Part shown: piece by piece, positions 1-8,000 of the stretch | How the letters are laid out: every line of letters starts with the position of its first letter | Position numbering within the stretch: the stretch's first letter is position 1 | The notes under the pieces: generated by a model | Seen by the model: only the letters and a program-made list of their open reading frames with translations | Told to the model about the DNA's origin: nothing | Databases searched by the model: none | Translations under genes and position numbers: made by a program | Assembly (NCBI GenBank): GCA_020634515.1 | Contig: JACKBL010000008.1 | Location: 62,001 to 126,000 of the forward strand | Direction of reading: 5' to 3' | DNA length: 64,000 nt | From: Ardenticatenales bacterium | GTDB lineage: Bacteria; Chloroflexota; Anaerolineae; Promineifilales; Promineifilaceae

Positions 1-647
1 GCCAGCGACGTGGCATAGTCGTTGGCGAAAAAGCCTGTTGAGATCACTTGAGACCAGAGCAAGTTACCAGAGGGATCGTACTTGTGCAACTGGATGTCCT
101 GACCGTCGCCCACCGAGCTAAACGCCAGATAGACGTTTCCCCCGGCATCAACCTCCAACCGGGCTACCGAGGGCAGGGTGCGAGCAAGGTCAACCTGCCA
201 CAGGAGTGTGCCATCGGACGCATAACGGACCATCGTGATGGCAATCGATTGGCCTCCAGCAGTGAGGTTGTGTCCGACGGCTACGAAATCTCCATTTGGT
301 GCAGCGACCACCCAATCGCCCGCAAACGTTCCTGTCGCCGGGGTGACTGCACTCCGCCAGCGAAAGGAACCAGACGCCGTATATGAGGTAACGGCCAGAT
401 CGCGCGCAAGTGACGGTCCTGACACGACAGCAACATTGCCCGACGCATCAGAGGCGATCCGCGCCGCCTGACCTGCGCCCGTGTTGCCTGGATCAAGTCC
501 CCCCGCAGTCCACAGCACAGGGAGTGTGGGTACTGAGAAAACCGGCTTGGCTATGAATGCTTGCATTGATAAAGAAATGATGCCGGCAGCCAATATCAGG
601 CCGCATACCATCATGTACTTCAGTGAAGATTCCATGGTTCTCTTCAT
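1..647 (-). CDS. Secreted SBBP-type beta-propeller protein (3' end outside window)
   Basis: I translated this frame by hand on the minus strand. It is open from an ATG at 645-647 to the left edge, so the stop lies outside the window and about 215 residues are visible. The N-terminus (MKRTMESSLKYMM, then a hydrophobic stretch ending near SMQAF) is a signal peptide or membrane anchor. The mature part repeats a pattern of about 45-50 residues (SDASGNVAVV, APNGDFVAVG, VDAGGNVYLAF) alternating with Y-x-SDGTLLWQ and YDPSGNLLWSQ. Such repeats are typical of SBBP/PQQ-like beta-propellers in secreted bacterial proteins. The function is unknown; surface exposure is inferred. Two overlapping ORFs on the plus strand here are shadows. 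Confidence 0.8.
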   Translation of the reverse strand, partial: MKRTMESSLKYMMVCGLILAAGIISLSMQAFIAKPVFSVPTLPVLWTAGGLDPGNTGAGQAARIASDASGNVAVVSGPSLARDLAVTSYTASGSFRWRSAVTPATGTFAGDWVVAAPNGDFVAVGHNLTAGGQSIAITMVRYASDGTLLWQVDLARTLPSVARLEVDAGGNVYLAFSSVGDGQDIQLHKYDPSGNLLWSQVISTGFFANDYATSL

Positions 648-769
648 CGCTTTCTATTCCTTCTTGAGGGTTTTTTTCTCAGTTGTTACATCCGCCCGGA
701 TTCGGTCGGTTGTCACTTGGTGAGATTCTTGGTCAGAACGTTGTTTGCCGGCAATCGTAACCTTTTCGA

Positions 770-876
770 GACTATTCACGACCATCTTCCCGGAAGCTGT
801 TTTGATGCCAAACGATTTGAATGATGAGGCGTTTTGGCTTGACATTGAGCTTCCGGGAAGATCTCCAGGCTGAATA
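770..876 (-). repeat. 107-bp palindromic repeat, copy 1 (REP/MITE-like)
   Basis: The core is bounded by perfect 15-bp inverted repeats, ATCTTCCCGGAAGCT at 784-798 and AGCTTCCGGGAAGAT at 848-862. The whole stretch reappears in reverse complement at 42350-42456. The 49-bp interior differs at two positions, and the match continues about 14 bp beyond each palindrome arm. It encodes nothing recognisable, so it looks like a non-autonomous mobile or REP-like element. Confidence 0.85.
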
Positions 877-1321
877 AATATGCCTGTTCTTTCAAGGTAC
901 GGCCAGCCCGCTCTGATGTTAGCTAGAACTTGTGCTGGTTCGTCGTAACTGGCAGCAAGAACGCCCCCACGGTGTAGGGGCGTGTACCTCTCTAAATCGA
1001 GGGGGGTAGCCGGCAAGCGCCCCCCTGAGAAAGTCCGACAAACTGGGGCAAGTTTGGCGCAAAAGGCCAACGCTCTTTGGCATCTTCGGTCAAACGAACC
1101 CGTATGGAAACGGTTTCACCACCCCAATAAACTATGTGCCGCTATAAACCTTCTTTATAGCTGGGTTCTGTTGGTGATTTTTCGGAAAGACCCCGGCTTA
1201 AGCCTTGACTGCGGCACTCGTCAAAATCCATTTGACGGATGGCTCAGTCAACCCAATATGTATTATACTACGACATGCTGGATAAAGATATGCTGGATAA
1301 ACACACACTTGTGTGCATAGG

Positions 1322-1358
1322 GCGCATCCGTTAATAGATTTGGAAATGACGGATACGT
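1322..1358. repeat. Degenerate GCGCATCCGT palindrome
   Basis: GCGCATCCGT at 1322-1331 faces ACGGATACGT at 1349-1358, an imperfect inverted repeat. The same arms occur more perfectly at 13457-13501 and 51502-51538. It lies upstream of the kinase gene at 1528. Confidence 0.55.
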
Positions 1359-1527
1359 CATGGTGATGATGGGCATCGGTTGCCGGAGTTGTTGTTTGAC
1401 TATCTGCGACGTGAGCAATTTGGCCTGCTTGAAAAGACCATCCTGCGGGAGAACCTGTATTAGCGACAGGATGCACAGTGGCGATGCACGAGTCGGCAGC
1501 AGTTGAGGAAACAAATCAGGAGGTATT

Positions 1528-2529
1528 TTGGAAATCAGAATCAAAGAACGTTTTAACGACGATATTTTGCGTCAGGTGATGCAACGATATGACATTGCGC
1601 CTGGCGATATTACCTTGCTCGATGGGTTTGAGAGCTTCATGTACGCTTTCACGCGCCAGGATGACGACTTTGTGTTGCGAATTGGGCACAGTTTCCGCCG
1701 TAGCCAGGCCATGATCCAGGGGGAAGTGGATTGGCTGCACTATCTGGCTGCGGGCGGCGCTGCCGTGGCCGGTCCGGTGTTGTCGCCGGAGGGCAGGTTG
1801 GTAGAAGTCGTGGATGATGGTCGGGGGGCGCAATTTCTGGCGACGGCGTTCCACAAAGCGCCCGGTCGCTCGCCGCGCGCCGCTGATTGGACGCCGGAGA
1901 TGATGGCGACTTATGGGCAGCTTTTGGGGCGGATGCACGCGCTGAGTCAGCGGTATGAGCCACCCGATTCAGGCGGATGGCGACCACACTGGGATGACGA
2001 GATGATGTCTGAGGTGGCGCGGCTGCTGCCACCGACGGAGGAAGCGGCGCTGGCGCGGTATGAGGCGTTGATGCGCCATTTGCGCGCCTTGCCCCGGGAT
2101 GAGGTGTCGTATGGGTTGGTGCATCAGGATGCGCATGCCGGCAATTTCTTCATCACCGACTCCGGACAAATCACCCTCTTTGACTTCGACGACTGCGTTT
2201 ATAGCTGGTATGCCAACGACATTGCCATCGTCCTCTTTTATGCCGGCACCGGCGTCCCCGATCCCGCCGCCTTCACCGCCCACTTTATGCCCCACTTCCT
2301 GCGTGGCTACCGGCGCGAAAACCGGCTGCACCCCGACTGGCTGGCGCAGTTTCCCCATTTCCTCAAATTGCGCGAATTGGAACTGTACGCCGTCATCCAC
2401 CGCAGCTACGACGTGGACAATATCACCAACGCCTGGGTCGCCGCCTTCATGCGCGGGCGCAAACAGCGTATTGTTGATAACATACCCTACATCCTGTTCG
2501 ATTTTACCAGTCTGGCTGCGTATTTATGA
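1528..2529 (+). CDS. APH-family phosphotransferase (small-molecule kinase)
   Basis: A cytosolic protein of 333 residues with the aminoglycoside phosphotransferase/choline kinase fold. The catalytic loop VHQDAHAGN is present (His199, Asp201, Asn206) and is followed by the metal-binding DFDD (219-222). An N-terminal lobe of about 90 residues resembles the ATP-binding lobe. The family phosphorylates hydroxyl groups of small molecules or proteins (homoserine kinase II, SrkA/YihE, aminoglycoside kinases). The substrate cannot be read from the sequence, and a resistance role should not be assumed. The start is TTG, chosen because AGGAGG at 1518-1523 sits five bases upstream. Base composition flips from G-rich to C-rich inside the gene at the TGCCGGCA at 2136-2143. 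Confidence 0.85.
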   Translation: MEIRIKERFNDDILRQVMQRYDIAPGDITLLDGFESFMYAFTRQDDDFVLRIGHSFRRSQAMIQGEVDWLHYLAAGGAAVAGPVLSPEGRLVEVVDDGRGAQFLATAFHKAPGRSPRAADWTPEMMATYGQLLGRMHALSQRYEPPDSGGWRPHWDDEMMSEVARLLPPTEEAALARYEALMRHLRALPRDEVSYGLVHQDAHAGNFFITDSGQITLFDFDDCVYSWYANDIAIVLFYAGTGVPDPAAFTAHFMPHFLRGYRRENRLHPDWLAQFPHFLKLRELELYAVIHRSYDVDNITNAWVAAFMRGRKQRIVDNIPYILFDFTSLAAYL

Positions 2530-2604
2530 TGGCTCCTGCCCATGGCTCGAGACAGGAATAGCCATCGGCTCCCTGATTTGAGCATGTTTGGGACCAACGC
2601 CTCC

Positions 2605-2646
2605 GACCACTATTCACTGACCACTATCCACTGACCACTATCCACT
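2605..2646. repeat. Three tandem 14-bp repeats
   Basis: The unit GACCACTATCCACT is repeated three times (first copy with one change) in the spacer between the kinase and hydrolase genes, ending about 20 bases before the hydrolase start. Similar short direct repeats (CAACTACCAA-like) precede the GH3-like gene near 30009-30064. A slippage-prone simple repeat; no function is evident. Confidence 0.7.
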
Positions 2647-2666
2647 GATTCAGCTACAATTACCCC

Positions 2667-3302
2667 ATGACAATCACTACCCTTCAACTTCCACTTGGTC
2701 CCCTGCAAACAAACTGCTACATCCTCGGCTGCCAGGCCACCCGTCACGCCGCCGTCATTGACCCCTCCTGGGACGGACGCGCCATCAAGCAGAAGCTCGA
2801 CGACGAAGGCTTGCAGCTCACCCACATCCTGCTCACCCACACCCATTTTGACCACGTCGGCGGGCTGGCCGAATTGAAAACCCTCACCGGCGCGCCCATT
2901 TACGTCCACCCGCAAGCCGTCTCCATGCTGGCGCAGGGCGCAGACATGGCTCGCCTCTGGGACATCCCCATGGAACAGCCGCCGCCTGCCGACGAACTCC
3001 TGCAAGAAGGGCAGCAGCTCAAGATCGGAAAAATCGCGCTGCGCGTTTGGGAAACGCCCGGCCACGCGCCCGGCCACGTCAGCTTCTACGCGCCCGACTA
3101 CCACCTGCTGTTTGATGGCGATGTGCTGTTCCAGCAAGGCATTGGCCGCACCGACTTCCCCGGCGGCAGTTATCCGGTTCTAATGCGCGTCATCCGCGAA
3201 CGGTTCATGGTCCTCCCCGACGAAACCCGCGTCCTCAGCGGCCACGGCCCCGTCACCACCATCGGCGACGAACGGCTCCGCAATCCATTCCTCCAGGAGT
3301 GA
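2667..3302 (+). CDS. Metallo-beta-lactamase-fold hydrolase (glyoxalase II-like)
   Basis: A cytosolic protein of 211 residues. The zinc motif HTHFDH is complete (His58, His60, Asp62, His63), with further ligands His133 in the TPGHAPGH stretch, Asp150/Asp152 in LFDGD and His193 in SGHGP. This is the layout of the hydroxyacylglutathione hydrolase-like branch (YcbL/GloB-type), which hydrolyses thioesters or similar bonds using two metal ions. The C-terminal alpha domain of true glyoxalase II is absent, so the short YcbL-type is more likely; the substrate is unknown. It stands alone between a plus-strand kinase and a convergent minus-strand gene. Start ATG at 2667. Confidence 0.88.
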   Translation: MTITTLQLPLGPLQTNCYILGCQATRHAAVIDPSWDGRAIKQKLDDEGLQLTHILLTHTHFDHVGGLAELKTLTGAPIYVHPQAVSMLAQGADMARLWDIPMEQPPPADELLQEGQQLKIGKIALRVWETPGHAPGHVSFYAPDYHLLFDGDVLFQQGIGRTDFPGGSYPVLMRVIRERFMVLPDETRVLSGHGPVTTIGDERLRNPFLQE

Positions 3303-3362
3303 GATGGCGACGCCACAAATGGCCCTGAACCATTCGACAACTCCCCCATTCACCCATTAACT

Positions 3363-3424
3363 GTAACTGCCAGGCCAGATTGGACCAATTTTCTCTGGTG
3401 GAATTGGTCCAATCTCGCAGTTAC
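3363..3424. terminator. Long hairpin between convergent genes
   Basis: GTAACTGC (3363-3370) and AGATTGGACCAATT (3377-3390) are matched by AATTGGTCCAATCT (3402-3415) and GCAGTTAC (3417-3424). This gives a two-part stem with an 11-base loop. It separates a plus-strand gene ending at 3302 from a minus-strand gene ending at 3427, so it may stop transcription from both sides. It lacks a long T tract. Confidence 0.6.
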
Positions 3425-3426
3425 CA

Positions 3427-4737
3427 TTAGCTATTGCTCCCCGTCGGCATCGCCGTCGCTTCTGGCGTTGGCGTCGCCGTCGGCGTTGGGGTGGGGATGG
3501 CGCCCATCCAGGTGAAGTAGCCATCATTGCTGGCCGCGCCGCCGTAGGTGAAGATAAAGCCGCCATCGTCGCGCCGTCCCGTGACCTGCACGATGCTCAC
3601 GCGCCAGCGGATCAACCGCTCGGCGGGAACCTCGGGCCGCCAGGAGGAGGGAATTTGCAGGGAGGTTTGTCGTGTAAAGGCGCGGTGGGGGTGGCTATCC
3701 ACGGCGTTCAAGTCCAGCATTTCCACCATGTACCACTCCGATTCCTCCAGATTTTTCACCGCAACCCACTGCAAGACGACGAGACTGTCCGGCGGCGTCA
3801 CGACGGCGTTTTGCGGCGGGTAGAGCAGGTGCGGGCCGCCGGGGAGCGCCGTCGGGCCGGGCGTGGGAGAGGGACCGGGTGTTTCTACCAGTTCCGCTTG
3901 CGTATAGCTGATGGCCGGAATGCAGACGGTGTCCCCGGGGCGAATTAGCGACTGTACGTCTAGCCGATTGACGGCCAGCAGGGCGTCCAGCGGGACGCTG
4001 TACTTCACGGCCACGGCCACCATCGTGTCGTTCCCTTTGATTTCGTACCGTTCACAGTTGGTGGGGTCCGCCAGCACGGTATCCGCGCCCACCTGCACGA
4101 GCAAGGCCTCCAGCGGCGGCGTGGGTGTGGGCCAGGGGATGGCTAGCTGCTGTTCGGCGCGAATAAGTGGGTTGTCCGGCGACAGGTTGTTTAATAGGGC
4201 GATGCTGTCAATAGACACCTGATAGCGAAATGACAGAGAAAACAGGGTGTCGCCGGGCGCGACTGTGACCAGGATCGGCGGCTGTGGCGTTTCCGTGGGT
4301 TGGGGCGTGGGCGTGATGGTTGGCGGCTGCGTGGGGGCGGCGGTCTCGCTGGGCAGGGGGGTCCAGGTGGGGGTGTAGGTGATTGTGGGGGGAATTGGCG
4401 TGGCCGTGGGCACGAGGGCCAGCATGACGGGGGTGGGGTTTTGTAGCACAATGGCCGCCAGGCCAATGGTGATGGCCGTGATGACGGCGGTTATGAGCAG
4501 GGTGAGGCGGGATTGGCGCTCACGCATCTGGCTTTCGACGATGGGTGGGAGGGGCGTGGCGGTGGGAGGGGGAGAGAGGGGGGTGTTGGATGCCGGCATT
4601 TCTCCCACCGCAGCGAATAGATCAGGAGGAATAGCCGCGCCGCACATACGGCAGACCGTGTCGCCTGGCTGTATCTGGCTGTCGCATTGGGGACAGCGGT
4701 ATGCTGCTTCGCTTATTTCTGGGGAGAGTTCGCTCAT
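3427..4737 (-). CDS. Zinc-ribbon, single-pass membrane protein with two LysM domains
   Basis: A protein of 436 residues. The N-terminus is a zinc ribbon (CPQCD then CRMCG, about residues 14-33). One transmembrane helix follows near 75-100 (LTLLITAVITAITIGLAAIV), then a Thr/Pro-rich linker. Two LysM modules bind peptidoglycan-type glycans: one starts at VAPGDTLFSLSFRYQVS, the second at YEIKGNDTMVAVAVKYSV. The C-terminal region of about 150 residues is an Ig-like beta-sandwich (LLYPPQNAV, WYMVEML) and ends in another TPTPT tail. With a cytosolic ribbon and external LysM modules it probably links the inner face of the membrane to the cell wall; that is inference. The same LysM lipoprotein theme recurs at 17820-18218. 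Confidence 0.8.
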   Translation of the reverse strand: MSELSPEISEAAYRCPQCDSQIQPGDTVCRMCGAAIPPDLFAAVGEMPASNTPLSPPPTATPLPPIVESQMRERQSRLTLLITAVITAITIGLAAIVLQNPTPVMLALVPTATPIPPTITYTPTWTPLPSETAAPTQPPTITPTPQPTETPQPPILVTVAPGDTLFSLSFRYQVSIDSIALLNNLSPDNPLIRAEQQLAIPWPTPTPPLEALLVQVGADTVLADPTNCERYEIKGNDTMVAVAVKYSVPLDALLAVNRLDVQSLIRPGDTVCIPAISYTQAELVETPGPSPTPGPTALPGGPHLLYPPQNAVVTPPDSLVVLQWVAVKNLEESEWYMVEMLDLNAVDSHPHRAFTRQTSLQIPSSWRPEVPAERLIRWRVSIVQVTGRRDDGGFIFTYGGAASNDGYFTWMGAIPTPTPTATPTPEATAMPTGSNS

Positions 4738-4903
4738 GTTTCACTGCAAGATGTCTGGCGTGATAACCGCACCAGGGCACAAAAAAAGGCACGTTTCCGC
4801 CGCGCCGCCGCTTCGCATTATATCAGACTTGCGGATCAGGCCAAACCGCCACCAGCATCACCGTTGCCAATCTCAGCCCTGGCTCAGGTGACCTCCCGGA
4901 GAT

Positions 4904-4936
4904 GAAAAAAGCCGCGATCCCGGAGGATCACGGCTT
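4904..4936 (-). terminator. Rho-independent terminator of the nuclease gene
   Basis: Read on the minus strand, AAGCCGTGATCC, a four-base loop and GGATCGCGGCTT form a 12-bp stem with one mismatch, followed by a run of T. It lies about 90 bases past the stop of the large nuclease gene that ends at 5024. Confidence 0.85.
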
Positions 4937-5023
4937 CTTTCGTCATCAGGCTGATTGACTCAGGCGCGGCGCGTATTCAGGTTATACGCCCATGCGCCCC
5001 GCCTGTGTCGTCCGCACAAGGTT

Positions 5024-8000
5024 TTATGGTTTTCCGGCCATGATGGGCAGGAACAACTGGAAGAATGTCTGTGGACCAACGGTGAGGGAGACGGAGGCGG
5101 AACCACTGCCGGAGCTATGCGTGTAGCTGGCAGTGTTCGTGATAGTCATGTCCCAGGTGTTGTCGGCCACTTCGGCGGTGAAGCGGATGATGACGAGGTC
5201 GTTAGATGCCGGCACAATCACGGTCTCCATGATATCGCCGCAAATCAACCCCTCTGGAATGAGGTCCGTCACCAGCACATCCTCCGCATCCGCGTAACCC
5301 GTATTGCTCAAGATGATCGTGAATGTCACCACATCCCCCGGCTGCACCGGGTCGTTTGGCAGTTCCACAAACTTGGCAATATGCAGTTCTGGCTCGCCAG
5401 GAATCGAGAACCGTCCCAACACCTGGTCGTGGTCCGTCACCCGGCTGTCCGCCGGGTACTCCGCGTTCGTGTGCACGATGTCCACGAATGTGAGCGCGTC
5501 GTACAGGCCGGGCGAGGCCAGCACATGGTCCAACACCTGCCCGTTGCTGTCGTAGACGTAGGTATACCGCTCCGCCTGTGGCAGATCGCTCACCAGGTTG
5601 TGCAGCACCACGTCGCCATCCGACGCCCCGCGCAGCACGTCCAGCGTCTCCGAGAAGTCGAAGTCATTCAAGTCGCCTACGACGGCTACGCGCGCCGTTG
5701 TTTCCAGCGCCAGGATGTCGTCCACGAAGGCGTTGACCACCGTCGCTTGCGCATGCCGCTGCACTTCCGAGGCGCGTTCCGGCGGCTGCACGCGCCCAAA
5801 CAGCGGCTGGTCGCCACCCTTGGAGTTGAAGTGGTTGACGATGACGATGACGGTTTCCCCGTTGAAGAGGAATTCGCCCGCCAATGGCTTGCGGCTGTCG
5901 TCGAAAGCGGCGTTGGTGGGGTCAATGCGTCCGGGGCTGTAGGTCAGTTCAGGTCCGTTGTCGCCGGCAACCACGTCGGTGGCGGTGTTGGCGTCGCCGC
6001 CGGGCCGGTCCACGAAGGAGACGCGCGCCGGATTGAAAAGGAAGCCGACGCGGATGTTGCCGCCCGGCTGCCCGCCGTCCATGTTGTCTTCGGGCGCGAT
6101 GTCGCGGAAGTCGTAGGTGGGGCCGCCGGCGGCAGCGATGGCGTCAATCAACGCCTGGTAGGTGTCGCTGGCGTCCACCGTGCCATCATTTGTGGCGCCG
6201 TTGTTGTCTTGCACCTCCTGCAGGCCGATGATGTCCGGTGAGAGCATGTGGTTGACGATGCGGTCTGCCAGGCCGTCGAACTTGGTCGCAGCATCACCAG
6301 GATCGAGGTTTTCCACGTTCATGGTGGCGATGGTCAGTTCGTCGTCCGCGCCGGGGGTGGTCGTTTCCAGGTCGAGCGTACCGGTGGTTGCCGGCAGTGG
6401 TTCGAAGTTGAGCAGCTTGAAGTTGCCAAAGCTGTAGCTCATTACGCCGATCACGGGGGTGGTGAACGATTGTCCCACGGAGACTTGTGGCGGGTCAGGC
6501 GTGAGCGCGTCGTCAATGAGGATGCGTTCGGGGTTGAAGTCATCAGCCTGGATGGCGATGCCGCCGCGATTGGTGAGGCCGGACGCATACGCGCCATCAT
6601 TGCTGACGACGCCGATTTCGCCGAAGCCGGAGGTGGCGCCGACGATGAGGGCGTTGTTGACCTGGACGAGCATCCCTTCCAGGCTTTCGTAGAAGTCCAG
6701 GCCGTCCTCATCGGGGTCGAAGACGGTTCCTTCTTCGACGTAGCCATTGGTGTCGTTGTCGATGATCATGTCCGGCGGGATGCGCCCACCGCTGCCAATG
6801 ATGGTCTCCAGCGGCAGGGGGTTGCCGGAGGAGTCCACGGTGACATTCGTAGCGTCGAGTTCCGTGGTGGGGAGATTGCCGGCACTGATCCCGCCGGGAT
6901 AGTACTCATTGACCGTGCCATCAACCGTCACTGCGTCGCCGACCTGAACGCCCGGCGCGCTGCCTGTGTAGACGTAGATGGCTTCCGATGTGGCCGGATC
7001 GCTGTCGGCGCTGCCCTGGGCTTCTTGCAAGTAGAAGCCGTTGTTGTCCACCACGGTGACGATGCCGTCAATGCCCGTGACCATGATGCCGTTGAACGGG
7101 GAGACGTGGCCGGCTCCCTGAATGTCGTGGATGTTCAGTTCGCCGCCGATCAGTGTGACGACGGGTGCGCCGCTGGTTGCCGTGATGAAATTGCCGGCAC
7201 TCACCGCGTACTGATCATTTGTGACAGTGCCCACGCCTTCCGTTGCCGTCACGGCAAAACTGACGCTGACGCTGCTGTAGGTGGGCAACGTGCCCAGGTT
7301 CCAGGTGACGAGACTGCCATCATAGCTGCCGGCATCATTCGCGTAGGCGAACGCGACGTTTGCCGGCACGATATCCGTAATCACCGCATCCGTCAAGTCG
7401 TATCCCAGCCCGTTGTCCACCGTAATCGTATAGGTGAACAGCGTGCCCGGAGCCACCAGCACCGGCGCCGCTTTGCTGATTTCCGGCGCCGCCGCTTGCA
7501 GACCCACGTCTGCGTCGCTACGTGGCTCCAGCTTGTAGTTGCCGAAGCTATAGTAGCCGATGCCGCGAATGAACCCGTAGTGGTCACCGTTTTGCGGCAG
7601 ATACGTCAGGTTGCCGTCGTTGCCGCCCAGATCGTCGGCGCGGGCCACGCCGCTGCCGTCATCAAAGTGCCACTCGCCAAAGCCCAGGTCATCATCCGTG
7701 ACCGTGGCGTCGTGGAACGCAATCAAAACGCCTTCCCACTGTTCCGAAATGGCCGCGTCCACGTCATCGAATGCCGCCGTACTCAGCATTTCTGCGTCCA
7801 GCGGAGAAACCGCGCCCAGCACGTCCACGGCCCACGGCGTAGTCCCCAGGTTCAACTCCGTCAGGCCATTGTATTCGGAGACGGTCCCCAGGACGCGCAC
7901 CACGGTTCCTTCAGGAGCCACCAGGCCCCCGAAGCCGCCGCTGCGGAAGACGGGCACGCCACTCCAGGGACCGCCCGCCGCATCCTGCATGACAAAGAGG

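Larger units (their letters stand above)
648..1527. other. Long spacer with repeat elements
   Basis: About 880 bases with no convincing gene. The ORFs that cross it have no family resemblance, and the 138-residue one on the minus strand simply runs through a repeat element. It holds one copy of a 107-bp palindromic repeat (770-876), a short tandem duplication of ATGCTGGATAAA near 1274-1303, and a degenerate GCGCATCCGT palindrome (1322-1358). AT-rich sequence near 1258-1270 could hold the promoter of the downstream kinase gene, but I cannot assign boxes with confidence. Confidence 0.5.

Noticed and set aside
654..1070. Minus-strand open frame of 138 codons, whose segment PGSSMSSQNASSF recurs in a frame at 42246-42473
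   Set aside because: The shared peptide is only the translation of the 107-bp palindromic repeat; the rest of each frame is unrelated and lacks a ribosome site.
1231..1270. TTGACG with TATTAT as a promoter for the kinase gene
   Set aside because: The two boxes are about 23 bases apart, too far for a sigma70 promoter; an alternative -10 at 17 bases is poor.
1528..2529. Aminoglycoside resistance gene
   Set aside because: The APH fold is shared by many metabolic kinases. Nothing in the sequence or context supports resistance; no mobile or resistance genes lie nearby.
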